Shown here: positions 1-9,052 of the stretch, piece after piece
Layout: every line of letters begins with the position of its first letter
Position numbering within the stretch: the first letter of the stretch is position 1
Source: Caballeronia telluris
Lineage (GTDB): Bacteria; Pseudomonadota; Gammaproteobacteria; Burkholderiales; Burkholderiaceae
Direction of reading: 5' to 3'
DNA: 64,000 bases
NCBI RefSeq assembly: GCF_001544495.1
Contig: NZ_FCNZ02000001.1
Span: 496,001-560,000 of the forward strand
Notes under the pieces: generated by a model
What the model saw: the letters and a program-made list of their open reading frames with translations, nothing else
What the model was told of the DNA's origin: nothing
The model's database searches: none
Program-made: the position numbers and the translations under genes

Positions 1-1
1 C

Positions 2-694
2 GGCGTGGCGCGCGATGCGCTCTCGTGGGTGCGGCGCGACGTCGAGAACGAGCTCAACAGCGCGAACGACAATCCGCTGATCGATCCCGACACCGGACGC
101 GTGCTGCACGGCGGCAACTTCTACGGCGGCCACATCGCGTTCGCGATGGACGCGCTCAAGACCGCCGTCGCGAATCTCGCGGACCTGATGGACCGCCAGT
201 TCGCGCTTCTCGTCGACGACAAGTTCAACAACCGTCTGCCGCGCAATCTGTCGGGCGCGACGGCGGAGCGGGCGCCGGTCAACCACGGCTTCAAGGCCGT
301 GCAGATTTCGTCGTCGGCGTGGACGGCCGAGGCGCTCAAGCTGACGATGCCGGCGAGCGTGTTTTCGCGTTCGACCGAGTCGCACAATCAGGACAAGGTG
401 AGCATGGGCACGATCGCCGCGCGCGACTGTCTGCGCGTGCTCGAACTCACGGAGCAGGTCGCGGCGGCGCACACGCTCGCGACCGTGCAGGCGGCGCGTC
501 TGCGCTTGCGGATCGACGGCGCGACGCAAGTGCCCGCGCCGCTGCGCGATTTCATGGAAAGCGTGACGCGCGCCTCGGCGTTCGTCGACGAAGACCGCGC
601 GCTGGAAAGCGACCTGCGCGCGCTGACGGCGCGAATCGCGGCATGCGGACTGGTCGATGCCGAAGCCGCTGGCGAGCACGGAGGCGCGGCATGA
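2..694 (+). CDS. Aromatic amino acid ammonia-lyase (HAL/PAL/TAL family), 3' part only
   Basis: C-terminal 230 residues of a histidine/phenylalanine/tyrosine ammonia-lyase family enzyme; the reading frame is open through the left edge, so the start and the MIO-forming Ala-Ser-Gly triad lie outside the window. Visible family signatures are NELNSANDNPLID (about residues 15-27 of the fragment), GGNFYGGH, and the C-terminal SHNQDKVSMG stretch. The family is usually 500-560 residues, so about 40% is seen. It is the first visible gene of the aryl polyene operon and its stop overlaps the next start. Inference: it deaminates an aromatic amino acid and so could feed an aryl starter unit. Substrate (His, Phe or Tyr) cannot be judged because the selectivity residues are upstream. 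Confidence 0.9.
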   Translation, partial: GVARDALSWVRRDVENELNSANDNPLIDPDTGRVLHGGNFYGGHIAFAMDALKTAVANLADLMDRQFALLVDDKFNNRLPRNLSGATAERAPVNHGFKAVQISSSAWTAEALKLTMPASVFSRSTESHNQDKVSMGTIAARDCLRVLELTEQVAAAHTLATVQAARLRLRIDGATQVPAPLRDFMESVTRASAFVDEDRALESDLRALTARIAACGLVDAEAAGEHGGAA

Positions 695-1122
695 TCGGCG
701 AGAAACGTTTGCTCGCCGCCAGCGCACGCGTCGAAGTGCCGTTTCACGACGTCGATGCGATGAACGTCTGCTGGCACGGACATTATCTGAAGTACTTCGA
801 GATCGGCCGGGCGGCGCTTTTGCGCGCGTTCGACTACGACTATCGCGAGATGCAGGCGTCGGGTTATCTGTGGCCGATCGTCGAGGCGCATCTGAAGTAC
901 GTGCGGCCGGCCGTGTACGGCCAGGAGATCGAAGTGCGCACGCAACTGCTGGAGTTCGAGAACCGCCTGAAGATCGGCTACGAGATCGTCGATCCGGCGA
1001 CGGGCGTTCGGCTCACGCGCGGACACACGATCCAGGTCGCGGTCGATGCCGCGACGCGCGAGCTTCAGTTCGTGTCGCCGCCGGTCGTGTTCGAGAAGCT
1101 GGAGCGCGCATGGGCTCGCTGA
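691..1122 (+). CDS. Acyl-CoA/ACP thioesterase, 4HBT hot-dog family
   Basis: 143-residue single hot-dog domain protein. The N-terminal FHDVDAMNVCWHGHYLKYFE stretch (about residues 18-37) matches the 4-hydroxybenzoyl-CoA thioesterase/YbgC pattern, with the catalytic-type Asp in HDVDAMN. ATG at 691 overlaps the lyase stop (ATGA), which suggests translational coupling. In aryl polyene clusters a thioesterase of this type sits just before the LolA-like gene, as here. Likely role (inference): releasing or editing acyl-ACP or acyl-CoA intermediates in the cytoplasm. Substrate not determinable. Confidence 0.88.
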   Translation: MIGEKRLLAASARVEVPFHDVDAMNVCWHGHYLKYFEIGRAALLRAFDYDYREMQASGYLWPIVEAHLKYVRPAVYGQEIEVRTQLLEFENRLKIGYEIVDPATGVRLTRGHTIQVAVDAATRELQFVSPPVVFEKLERAWAR

Positions 1123-1748
1123 CGCGCTGGATCGCGGTGTCGGCGGCGGCGTTGTCGCTCGCGGGCGGCGCGTGGGCGGCAGAAACCGCGCAGGACGCGG
1201 CGCTCGTCTCCGGTGTCGCGCGACATCTGGCCGAAACGGGCGGCGTGCGCGCGCAGTTCAAGCAGACGCGCACGCTCGCCGCGATGAAAGCGCCGCTCGT
1301 CAGCACGGGCTCGATCCTGTTCGTGCGCGAGCGCGGCGTGATCTGGCACGTCGAGACGCCGTACAAGGCAACTTACGCGATCACCGATGCGGGCATGCGC
1401 GAGATCGGAGCGAACGGGCAGCCGGGCGCCGCGCGCGGCAACGACGCGCGCGGCGCGGCGCAGGTGTCGCGGATGATGCGCGCGATGCTCGGCGGCGATC
1501 TGTCCGGTCTCTATTCGCAGTTCGACGTGAAGGCGCATGGCACGCCGTCGAACTGGCGGATCGAACTGACGCCCAGCCAGCCGCAACTCGCGCAGTCGGT
1601 CAGGCGTCTCGACATGAACGGCGGCGATTTCCTGCAAGGCTTGCGCATCGTGCTCGCCAATGGCGACGCCACGCAGATCGACTTCACCGGCAGCGCGCCG
1701 GCGGGCGAACTCTCGCCGGCTGAACGCGCGCAGTTCGGAGCGCCGTGA
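1110..1748 (+). CDS. LolA-like outer-membrane lipoprotein carrier family protein
   Basis: 212 residues. The N-terminus has a signal peptide ending near AGGAWA-AE (about residue 22), so the mature protein is periplasmic. The body resembles the LolA fold: early VRAQFKQTRTL, a central GVIWHVETPYKATYAI segment, then a C-terminal lipid-binding half. LolA-like proteins occur in aryl polyene clusters next to an RND/MMPL exporter and are thought to carry the hydrophobic product across the periplasm. The ATG at 1110 lies 13 bases inside the thioesterase gene; a longer in-frame extension exists upstream but has no signal peptide. The stop overlaps the exporter start (TGATG). Role as pigment-lipid shuttle is inference. 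Confidence 0.85.
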   Translation: MGSLTRWIAVSAAALSLAGGAWAAETAQDAALVSGVARHLAETGGVRAQFKQTRTLAAMKAPLVSTGSILFVRERGVIWHVETPYKATYAITDAGMREIGANGQPGAARGNDARGAAQVSRMMRAMLGGDLSGLYSQFDVKAHGTPSNWRIELTPSQPQLAQSVRRLDMNGGDFLQGLRIVLANGDATQIDFTGSAPAGELSPAERAQFGAP

Positions 1749-4147
1749 TGGAAATCCTGCAACGGCCCTCGTCGCGACAGATCTGGACCATGCGTTTCGC
1801 GTGGCTGCTGTTCGCGCTCGTCGCGGTGTCGTATTGCGGCTGGCGCTTCGCCGGGCCGTCGCCGTTGCAGACCAATCTCCTCGCGCTGTTGCCCGCGACC
1901 GAAGTCGATCCCGTCGCCGAAAAAGCCGCCGACAAGATGGCCGCCGCGCTCGGCGATCGCACGGTCTTCATCGTGACGAGCCCGGACGCGGAACACGCGA
2001 AGGCCGCGGCGAAGCAACTCGGCGCGACGCTGCGAACGAGCGGCGCGTTCCGCTCGGTGATCGCGACGCTGCCGCCTTTCGATGTCTCGTCGATCGGCGC
2101 GCTTTATCTGCCGTACCGCTTCGGCCTGCTCGCGCCCGCCGATCGCGCCGCGTTGCAGGACGGCTCGTTCGTCGCTCGCGAAGCGCTGCTTCAGCGTCTC
2201 TACAACCCGCTCGACAGCGGCCTCTCGACGCCGCTCGCCGACGATCCGTTCGGCTGGCTGCAACGCTATCTCGGCGGTCTGCCGCTCGCGACGTCGAATC
2301 TCGAACTCGAAGACGGCCTGCTCGTCGCGCATCGCGGCAATACGACCAGCGTGCTCGTCACCGCGACGCTCAACGGATCGGCGTATGAATCGGGCGTGCA
2401 GCGTACGGTGCGCGATGCTCTCGCGCGCGCCAAGGCTTCGCTCGGCGAGGCGCATCCCGACGTCACGCTCGATCGCCTGGGCGCCGTCTTTTATGCCGAA
2501 GCCGCGCGTAGTGCGTCGGAACGCGAAGTGCATCTGATCGGGCTGGTGTCGCTATGCGGCATCGGGCTTCTGATGCTGTGGGTGTTTCGCTCGCCGCGGC
2601 TCATCATGCTCGGTTTCCTGTCGACCGCACTCGGCATCGTCGCCGCGCTCGCCGTGACGATGCTCGTATTCGGCCAGCTTCATCTGCTGACGCTCGTCTT
2701 CGGCGCGAGTCTGATCGGCGAGGCAGTGGACTATTCGATCCAGTATTTCGTCGTCTATCTCGGCGCCGGGCGCGACTGGGACGCGGTCCAAGGCGCGCGC
2801 AAAGTGCGCCCGGCGCTCGCGGTCGCGCTCGCGACGAGCCTGCTCGGCTACGCGGTGCTGGCGTGCGTGCCGTTCCCCGCGCTCGAACAGATCGCGTGCT
2901 TCGCGATGGCGGGCATTCTCACGGCGTTCGCCTCGGTCGTGTGGCTCCTGCCGACGATGCTGCCGCGTCCGCCGAAGCATCGCCCGCGCTCCCTCTTCGA
3001 TGCAGCCGGCAAGCTGCTCGCGATCTGGCGGCGCGCATTCGGCGCACGCACCGGCTGGATATTCGCGCTGCTGCTGGCGATCGTCGCGGTGCCGGGCTGG
3101 CTGCGCCTGTCGAGCGACGACGACATCCGCCTGTTGATCCAGCGCGATCCCGCGTTGATGGCCGAGGAGCGCGCGGTGCGTGCGGCGGTGGGCATCGACG
3201 ATGGCGCGCAGTTCTTCGTCGTGCGCGGCGAGACGCCGGAGATCGTGCTGCAACGCGCCGAGGCGCTCGGCGCGCGGCTCGACGCGCTGCAAGGCGGCGA
3301 GCGGCTGCGCGGCTGGCAGTCGCCGGCGTCGTTCGTGCCGTCCGCGCGGCGTCAGCGCGAAAATCGCGCGCTTCTTGCACAGCGCCTCTTCGACGATCCC
3401 GCGAAGCTGCGCGCGACGCTCCTCGAAGCGGGTTTCCGCGATAACGTCGCCGACGCATGGATCGCGGCCGCGCGATCCAGCGACGCGATCCTGACCGTCG
3501 ACGCGTGGCTCGACGCACCGTGGTCGCGGCCGTTTCGCCATCTGTGGCTCGGCGAAGTGGATGCGTCGGCGCGCACGTATGCGGCCGTCGTCATGCCGCA
3601 GGGCGTGACGCCCGCGAACGAAGCCGCGCTCGTCAAGGCGGCGCGCGCGGTGCCGGGCGCGAGTTTCGTCGACAAGGCCATGAGCGTGTCGAAACTGTTC
3701 GGTGCCTATCGAATCGACAGCGGCGCATGGCTCGCGGGCGCGACGCTCCTGGTCGCCGCGTTGCTGTCGTGGCGCTATGGACTGCGCGGCGGCATCGCGA
3801 CGACGCTGCCCGTCGTGCTCGCGATCGGCGTGACGCTCGCTGTGTTCGGTTATCTGCGCGTGCCGTTCAATCTCTTCAACTGCCTCGCGCTGATGCTCGT
3901 GCTCGGCGTCGGCGCGAACTACGCCGTGTTCCTGCGCGAAGGCGCGTTGCGCGCGGCCGGCGACCTGGGCGCGGTGTGGGCGGGCGTGCTGCTCTCGGCG
4001 GCGACCACGCTGCTGTCCTTCGGCATGCTCGCCTTGAGCGCGATGCCGGCGCTGCAAAGCTTCGGCGCGACGCTCGCGCTCGGCATCGCGGTCTCGGTGA
4101 TGCTTGCGCCGATCGGCATGCCATCGAAACGAGGGGACCTCTCATGA
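1748..4147 (+). CDS. MMPL/RND-superfamily exporter
   Basis: 799-residue membrane protein in the two-repeat RND/MMPL layout: one TM helix near residues 15-35, a large periplasmic loop, a bundle of hydrophobic segments (about 250-400), a second TM plus loop, and a C-terminal bundle (about 640-790). Polar RND-type patterns include SLIGEAVDYSIQYF in the first half and LGVGANYAVFLREG in the second. Such exporters neighbour LolA-like proteins in aryl polyene clusters and are thought to move the finished polyene-lipid out of the inner membrane. An in-frame GTG at 1745 precedes the ATG; I chose ATG 1748 because it gives the TGATG overlap. Substrate assignment rests on context. Confidence 0.9.
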   Translation: MEILQRPSSRQIWTMRFAWLLFALVAVSYCGWRFAGPSPLQTNLLALLPATEVDPVAEKAADKMAAALGDRTVFIVTSPDAEHAKAAAKQLGATLRTSGAFRSVIATLPPFDVSSIGALYLPYRFGLLAPADRAALQDGSFVAREALLQRLYNPLDSGLSTPLADDPFGWLQRYLGGLPLATSNLELEDGLLVAHRGNTTSVLVTATLNGSAYESGVQRTVRDALARAKASLGEAHPDVTLDRLGAVFYAEAARSASEREVHLIGLVSLCGIGLLMLWVFRSPRLIMLGFLSTALGIVAALAVTMLVFGQLHLLTLVFGASLIGEAVDYSIQYFVVYLGAGRDWDAVQGARKVRPALAVALATSLLGYAVLACVPFPALEQIACFAMAGILTAFASVVWLLPTMLPRPPKHRPRSLFDAAGKLLAIWRRAFGARTGWIFALLLAIVAVPGWLRLSSDDDIRLLIQRDPALMAEERAVRAAVGIDDGAQFFVVRGETPEIVLQRAEALGARLDALQGGERLRGWQSPASFVPSARRQRENRALLAQRLFDDPAKLRATLLEAGFRDNVADAWIAAARSSDAILTVDAWLDAPWSRPFRHLWLGEVDASARTYAAVVMPQGVTPANEAALVKAARAVPGASFVDKAMSVSKLFGAYRIDSGAWLAGATLLVAALLSWRYGLRGGIATTLPVVLAIGVTLAVFGYLRVPFNLFNCLALMLVLGVGANYAVFLREGALRAAGDLGAVWAGVLLSAATTLLSFGMLALSAMPALQSFGATLALGIAVSVMLAPIGMPSKRGDLS

Positions 4148-5355
4148 ACCTGCCTCGCGTTTATCTGCACGCGCTCGGCATGCTCAACGCGCTGGGCAAT
4201 GATGTGCCGACGATCGTGAACGCGCTCGCCACGTCGAGCGCGCCCGGCATGGGCACGCTGCCCGATCGTGACGCACGTGACGCACATGACGCACGCGGCG
4301 CCGCCGTCTTCGCAGGCCGCGTGTTCGCGCCGCTCGACGTCGCGCCGCCTGCCGCGCTCGCGGCCTTCGACTGCCGCAACAACCGGTTGCTGCTGGCCGC
4401 GCTCGCGCAGATCGCGCCCGCCGTCGACGACGCTCGCGAGCGTTTCGGCGCGCATCGTATCGGCGTGGTGCTGGGAACGAGCACGTCGGGCATCGCGGCG
4501 GCGGAGGCGGCGCTCGCGCATCGCGCGCGAACCGGCGCGATGCCGGACGGCTTCGACTATCGGCAGATGGAAATCGGCACGGCCGCGCCGTTCGCGGCGG
4601 CGGCGCTCGGTCTCACCGGGCCCGCTTACACGATTTCGACCGCCTGCACGTCGAGCGCCAAGGCGTTTGCGTCGGCAAGACGCCTCTTGCAGTTGCATCT
4701 CTGCGATGCGGTCGTGGTCGGCGGCGTCGACTCGCTGTGCGAACTGACGCTTGCGGGTTTCGCGTCGCTCGAATCGACGTCGCCGGCGCGCGCGAATCCG
4801 ATGAGCCGTAACCGCGCCGGTATCAATGTGGGTGAGGGCGCGGCCGTGTTCCTGATGAGCCGCGAAGAGGCGCCCGTGTTCGTCGCGGGCACCGGCGAAT
4901 CGAGCGATGCGTATCACATCTCGTCGCCGGACCCGCAGGGCGTCGGCGCCGAGCGTGCGTTGCGCGCGGCGCTCGCGGATGCGCAGATCGACGCGCGCTC
5001 GATCGGCTACGTCAATCTGCACGCCACCGCCACGCGCAAGAACGACGAGATGGAAGCGCATCTGATGGCACGCGTCTTCCCGGGCGGCGTGGCCGCGAGC
5101 GGCACCAAGCCGCTGACGGCTCATCTGCTCGGCGCGGCCGGCGCAACCGAGCTCGGCTTCGCGTGGCTCACGCTCGCTTGCGAGGGCATGGCGTTGCCGC
5201 GTCACCTGTGGGACGGCGAGGCGGACAGCGCGCTGCCGCCGCTCGATCTCGTCGAAACGGAGCGCCCTCTGCGCGCCGTCGCGGGTCGGCGTTACGCGAT
5301 GAGCAATTCGTTCGCATTCGGCGGCAGCAACGCCAGCCTGATCCTCGGTGCATGA
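4144..5355 (+). CDS. Beta-ketoacyl-ACP synthase (first KS of the cluster)
   Basis: 403-residue KAS II-like (FabB/FabF) ketosynthase that condenses malonyl-ACP with an acyl chain. The active-site Cys is in STACTSSAKAF, the first His in NLHATATRKND, and the Lys/second His region is GTKPLTAHLLGAAG. The full Cys-His-His set is present, so it should be catalytic rather than a chain-length factor, which lacks the Cys. It starts with ATG overlapping the exporter stop and ends overlapping the dehydratase. The order KS-dehydratase-ketoreductase-KS matches the tail of the E. coli and Vibrio aryl polyene operons as I remember it. Which chain length it serves is unknown. Confidence 0.92.
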   Translation: MNLPRVYLHALGMLNALGNDVPTIVNALATSSAPGMGTLPDRDARDAHDARGAAVFAGRVFAPLDVAPPAALAAFDCRNNRLLLAALAQIAPAVDDARERFGAHRIGVVLGTSTSGIAAAEAALAHRARTGAMPDGFDYRQMEIGTAAPFAAAALGLTGPAYTISTACTSSAKAFASARRLLQLHLCDAVVVGGVDSLCELTLAGFASLESTSPARANPMSRNRAGINVGEGAAVFLMSREEAPVFVAGTGESSDAYHISSPDPQGVGAERALRAALADAQIDARSIGYVNLHATATRKNDEMEAHLMARVFPGGVAASGTKPLTAHLLGAAGATELGFAWLTLACEGMALPRHLWDGEADSALPPLDLVETERPLRAVAGRRYAMSNSFAFGGSNASLILGA

Positions 5356-5834
5356 CGATGCCTTTCGATACTTCCGGACCATTCCCGCCGATCGACACGA
5401 TCCTGCCGCATCGCGGCACGATGCTTCTGCTCGATTCGATCGTCGCGCTCAGCGACGAGTCGCTTCGCGCTCACGCCACGGTTCATGGCGACGCCTGGTA
5501 CGCCGATGCGAAAGGCGCGATGCCAGCGTGGATCGGCATCGAACTGATGGCGCAGGCGATTGCGGCGCATGTCGCGCTGATCGCGATGCGCAAGGGCGAG
5601 CAGGCGCGGCCCGGCGTGCTGCTCGGATCGCGCAGCTACGAGGCGCTTCGGCCGTCGTTCGCGCGCGGTTCGCGGCTCGTCGTCAGCGCGACGGAACTGT
5701 TGCGCAGCGAAGCGGGCCACGGCGCGTACGAATGCGCCATCGCAATCGACGACGTCTGCTGCGCGCAGGCCGTCGTCAAGGTGTTTCAACCGACCGATTT
5801 CCGGTCTTTCATCGAAGGAAGTGTCAGCTCATGA
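5352..5834 (+). CDS. 3-hydroxyacyl-ACP dehydratase (FabZ/FabA-type hot dog)
   Basis: 160-residue hot-dog dehydratase. LPHRGTMLLLDSIV (about residues 20-33) has the catalytic His position of FabZ-type enzymes, and WIGIELMAQAIAAH carries the acidic residue and hydrophobic helix of the family. It would dehydrate the 3-hydroxyacyl-ACP made by the adjacent reductase to the trans-2-enoyl-ACP. No enoyl reductase is visible in the cluster, which fits retention of conjugated double bonds in a polyene. ATG at 5352 overlaps the KS stop; the alternative ATG two codons later is equally possible. Confidence 0.9.
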   Translation: MTMPFDTSGPFPPIDTILPHRGTMLLLDSIVALSDESLRAHATVHGDAWYADAKGAMPAWIGIELMAQAIAAHVALIAMRKGEQARPGVLLGSRSYEALRPSFARGSRLVVSATELLRSEAGHGAYECAIAIDDVCCAQAVVKVFQPTDFRSFIEGSVSS

Positions 5835-6556
5835 ACCGGCGTGTTCTCGTCACCGGAGCGAGCCGCGGCATCGGCCGTGCGATCGCTTATCAGCTCGCAA
5901 CAGACGGCTTTGCCGTGACGGTGCATTGCCGCACCGGCCGCGCGGAAGCGGACGCGGTCGCGACCGGCATCGCCGCGCAGGGCGGCGTGTCGCGCGTGCT
6001 GCAGTTCGACGTGCGCGAGCGCGCCGCCTGCCGCGCCGCGCTCGAAGCCGATGTCGCGGCGCACGGCGCGTACTACGGCATCGTCTGCTGCGCGGGCGTG
6101 ACGCGCGACGCCGCGTTCCCCGCGCTGACCGACGAGGACTGGGACGTCGTCATCGAGACCGGCCTCGACGCGTTCTACAACGTCGTTCATCCGCTGACCA
6201 TGCCGATGGTGCGCGCGAAGCAGGGCGGGCGCATCGTGACGATCGCGTCGGTATCGGGCGTGACGGGCAATCGCGGGCAGGTCAACTACAGCGCGGCGAA
6301 GGCCGGCGTGATCGGCGCGACCAAGGCGCTCGCGGTGGAACTCGCCAGCCGCCACATCACCGTGAATTGCGTCGCACCGGGGCTGATCGAAACCGGCATG
6401 CTCGACCAGATGCCGCTCGAAAGAGCGCTGCAAAGCGTGCCGATGAACCGCGTCGGACAGCCCGCCGAAGTCGCCGCCGCCGTGAGCTTTCTGATGTCGG
6501 ATGCGGCGTCCTACATCACGCGTCAGGTGCTCGGCGTGAACGGCGGGATGATCTGA
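5831..6556 (+). CDS. 3-oxoacyl-ACP reductase (FabG-like SDR)
   Basis: 241-residue classical short-chain dehydrogenase. The nucleotide-binding glycine motif is TGASRGIG near residue 8, and the catalytic Ser (IASVSG) and YSAAK motif follow. The C-terminal ends in QVLGVNGGMI, like FabG. It should reduce the beta-keto group made by the neighbouring ketosynthases with NADPH. The ATGA overlap with the dehydratase and the 1-base overlap with the next KS place it in the same transcript. It is the dedicated reductase of this cluster, not the housekeeping fabG, because no fabD/acpP/fabF neighbours are present. Confidence 0.92.
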   Translation: MNRRVLVTGASRGIGRAIAYQLATDGFAVTVHCRTGRAEADAVATGIAAQGGVSRVLQFDVRERAACRAALEADVAAHGAYYGIVCCAGVTRDAAFPALTDEDWDVVIETGLDAFYNVVHPLTMPMVRAKQGGRIVTIASVSGVTGNRGQVNYSAAKAGVIGATKALAVELASRHITVNCVAPGLIETGMLDQMPLERALQSVPMNRVGQPAEVAAAVSFLMSDAASYITRQVLGVNGGMI

Positions 6557-7782
6557 TGAAGCGCGTTGTCGTAACAGGAATGGGCGGCGTGACCGCGCTC
6601 GGCGATCAGTGGAGCGAGATCGAAGCCGCGCTCGAAGCAGGGCGCAACGCCGTGCGCCGCATGCCCGAATGGGACTACTTCGAGTCGCTGCATACGCGGC
6701 TCGCGTGCCCGCTGCCGGGTTTCGTCGCGCCCGCGCACTATCCGCGCAAGAAGACGCGCTCGATGGGACCCGTCTCGCTGTATTCGGTGCGCGCGAGCGA
6801 ACTCGCGCTCGCCGATGCGGGCCTGACCGGCGACACGAGCATCGCGGACGGCCGCATGGGCGTGGCGTATGGATCGTCGTCGGGATCGGTCGAGCCGATA
6901 CGCGCGTTCGGCACCATGCTGTCGACCGGTTCGATGAGCGAAGTCACGTCGAACAGCTACGTGCAGATGATGCCGCACACGAGCGCCGTCAACGTGAGTC
7001 TCTTCTGGGACCTGAAAGGGCGGATCGTGCCGACGTCGTGCGCGTGCGCATCGGGCAGCCAGGCGATCGGCTACGCCTACGAAAGCATCGCGACGGGCAA
7101 GCAGGCGATGATGCTCGCGGGCGGCGCGGAGGAACTGTCGGGACCGGCGGTCGCGGTCTTCGACACGCTGTATGCAACCAGCACGCGCAACGACGAGCCG
7201 CATCTCACGCCGCGTCCATTCGATGTCGCGCGCGACGGTCTCGTCGTCGGTGAAGGCGCCGCGACGCTCGTGCTGGAGGAATACGAGCACGCCGTCGCGC
7301 GCGGGGCGCGCATCCACGCGGAGATCGCGGGCTTCGGCTGCAATTCGGACGGCGTGCACATCACGCAGCCGACCGCCGCGACGATGGCCCGCGCGATGCA
7401 GCTCGCACTCGACGACGCGCATCTCAAGCCCGAAGCGATCGCGTATGTGAACGCGCACGGCACGTCGACCGATCGCGGCGACCTCGCGGAGAGCCACGCG
7501 ACGGCGCAGGTCTTCGGCGAGCGCATGCCGATCAGTTCGCTCAAGAGCTACGTCGGGCATACGCTCGGCGCGTGCGGCGCGCTCGAAGCGTGGTGGACCA
7601 TCGAAATGATGAAGCGCAACCGCTACGCGCCGACGCTCAATCTGACGCAGCCCGATCCCGCCTGCGCGCCGCTCGACTACATCATGCACGAGGCGCGCGC
7701 GATCGACGCCGAGTATGTGATGAGCAACAACTTCGCATTCGGCGGGATCAATACGTCGCTGATTTTCAGGCGCGCGCCGTGA
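6556..7782 (+). CDS. Beta-ketoacyl-ACP synthase (second KS)
   Basis: 408-residue KAS II-like enzyme beginning MKRVVVTGMGGVTALG. Active-site Cys in TSCACASGSQAIG, first His in NAHGTSTDRGD, Lys and second His in SSLKSYVGHTLGACG, so the catalytic set is complete. The C-terminal NNFAFGGINTSLIF is typical of elongating ketosynthases. Start ATG 6556 shares a base with the preceding TGA. By position (KS-DH-KR-KS) it corresponds to the distal KS of classical aryl polyene operons. Together with the other two KS genes it implies a division of labour between initiation and elongation that cannot be resolved from sequence alone. Confidence 0.92.
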   Translation: MKRVVVTGMGGVTALGDQWSEIEAALEAGRNAVRRMPEWDYFESLHTRLACPLPGFVAPAHYPRKKTRSMGPVSLYSVRASELALADAGLTGDTSIADGRMGVAYGSSSGSVEPIRAFGTMLSTGSMSEVTSNSYVQMMPHTSAVNVSLFWDLKGRIVPTSCACASGSQAIGYAYESIATGKQAMMLAGGAEELSGPAVAVFDTLYATSTRNDEPHLTPRPFDVARDGLVVGEGAATLVLEEYEHAVARGARIHAEIAGFGCNSDGVHITQPTAATMARAMQLALDDAHLKPEAIAYVNAHGTSTDRGDLAESHATAQVFGERMPISSLKSYVGHTLGACGALEAWWTIEMMKRNRYAPTLNLTQPDPACAPLDYIMHEARAIDAEYVMSNNFAFGGINTSLIFRRAP

Positions 7783-9050
7783 GTAGTATCGCGCGTCGCG
7801 GCGTGTCGCGCGTGGTCGTGACCGGCATGGGCATCGTGTCGTGTCTCGGCAATTCGCTCGACGATGTGTCGTCGCGTTTGCGCGCCGGACGCTCGGGGAT
7901 CACGCGCGTTCAAGCATGGCGCGAGCGCGGCTTCGCGAGCCAGGTGGCGGGCGTCGCCTCGGTGGGCGACGAAGCGCCGTTCGATCGAAAGATCGAGCGT
8001 TTCATGGGCGACACCGCGCGCTTTGCGTGTCATGCGGCGCGCAAGGCAGTGGAAGACGCCGGCCTCGATCCGCATGCGTTGCGCTCGCCGCGCGCCGGGG
8101 CGGTGATCGGCTCGGGCATCGGCGCGATGGCCGCCTATGACGCCGCGATGAAGACGGCCAACGCGCGCGGCATCGACAGGGTGCCGCCGTACACGGTGCC
8201 ACAGGCGATGAGCAGCACCGCGTCCGCGAGCGTCGCGCAACTGTTCGGCATCGAAGGCGCGAGCTATTCGCCTTCGTCCGCGTGCACGACGTCCGCGCTT
8301 GCGATCGGCCAGGCGATGCAACTGATCGAGAGCGGCCGGCAGGACATCGTGCTCGCGGGCGGCAGCGAGGCGCTGCACGACAACATGACGCTGATGTTCG
8401 ACGCGATGGGCGCGTTGTCGCGGCGTTTCAACGACACGCCGGAGCGCGCGTCGCGTCCCTACGACACCGCGCGCGACGGCTTCGTGATCGCGTCCGGCGG
8501 CGGCGTGCTGGTGCTCGAATCGCTCGATCATGCGCTCGCGCGCGGTGCGCGCATTCACGCGGAACTGACCGGCTTCGGACATTGCACCGACGGCGCGGGC
8601 ATGATCTCGCCGAGCGCGCCGGGAATCGCACGGGCGATGCGCGCGTCGCTCGATGACGCGGGCGCGTATCCCGACTACGTCAACGTGCATGCGCCATCGA
8701 CCGTGAGCGGCGACCGCGAGGAAGCGCACGCGATGACCGACGTGTTCGGCGCGCTCGTCCCGCCGTTCTCCGCGACCAAGCGCTGGACCGGGCATCCGCT
8801 GGGCGCGTGCGGCGCGCACGAAGCGATCTACACGCTTCTCATGATGCGCGATGGGTTCATCGCCGGAACGGGCGATATCGACGCGCCGGATGTCTGTATA
8901 AGCGGACTTCCGCTGGTCACGGCGTCGCGGGCGACGCGGATTCGCCGCGCCATGTCGGTGTCGTTCGGCTTCGGCGGAAGTTGCGCGAGCCTCATGTTCG
9001 AAGCCTGGGCGCAAGCCGAACCAAAAACTTTTCTACACAACAAGGAATAA
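7779..9050 (+). CDS. Beta-ketoacyl-ACP synthase (third KS)
   Basis: 423-residue KAS II-like protein. Cys in SSACTTSALAIG, first His in NVHAPSTVSGD (Ala-Pro replaces the usual Gly-Thr), and Lys/second His in SATKRWTGHPLGACG. The start is a GTG at 7779 overlapping the previous stop (GTGA); an internal ATG would cut into the conserved VVVTGMG strand, so GTG is preferred. The Cys means it is not an obvious chain-length factor, although the altered NVHAPS segment sets it apart from its two neighbours. It may handle the aryl starter or extend a different acyl-ACP (inference). Confidence 0.88.
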   Translation: MSSIARRGVSRVVVTGMGIVSCLGNSLDDVSSRLRAGRSGITRVQAWRERGFASQVAGVASVGDEAPFDRKIERFMGDTARFACHAARKAVEDAGLDPHALRSPRAGAVIGSGIGAMAAYDAAMKTANARGIDRVPPYTVPQAMSSTASASVAQLFGIEGASYSPSSACTTSALAIGQAMQLIESGRQDIVLAGGSEALHDNMTLMFDAMGALSRRFNDTPERASRPYDTARDGFVIASGGGVLVLESLDHALARGARIHAELTGFGHCTDGAGMISPSAPGIARAMRASLDDAGAYPDYVNVHAPSTVSGDREEAHAMTDVFGALVPPFSATKRWTGHPLGACGAHEAIYTLLMMRDGFIAGTGDIDAPDVCISGLPLVTASRATRIRRAMSVSFGFGGSCASLMFEAWAQAEPKTFLHNKE

Positions 9051-9052
9051 CG

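Noticed and set aside
7779-9050. Third KS as a chain-length factor
   Set aside because: The active-site Cys and both His are present, so it cannot be called a CLF from sequence.
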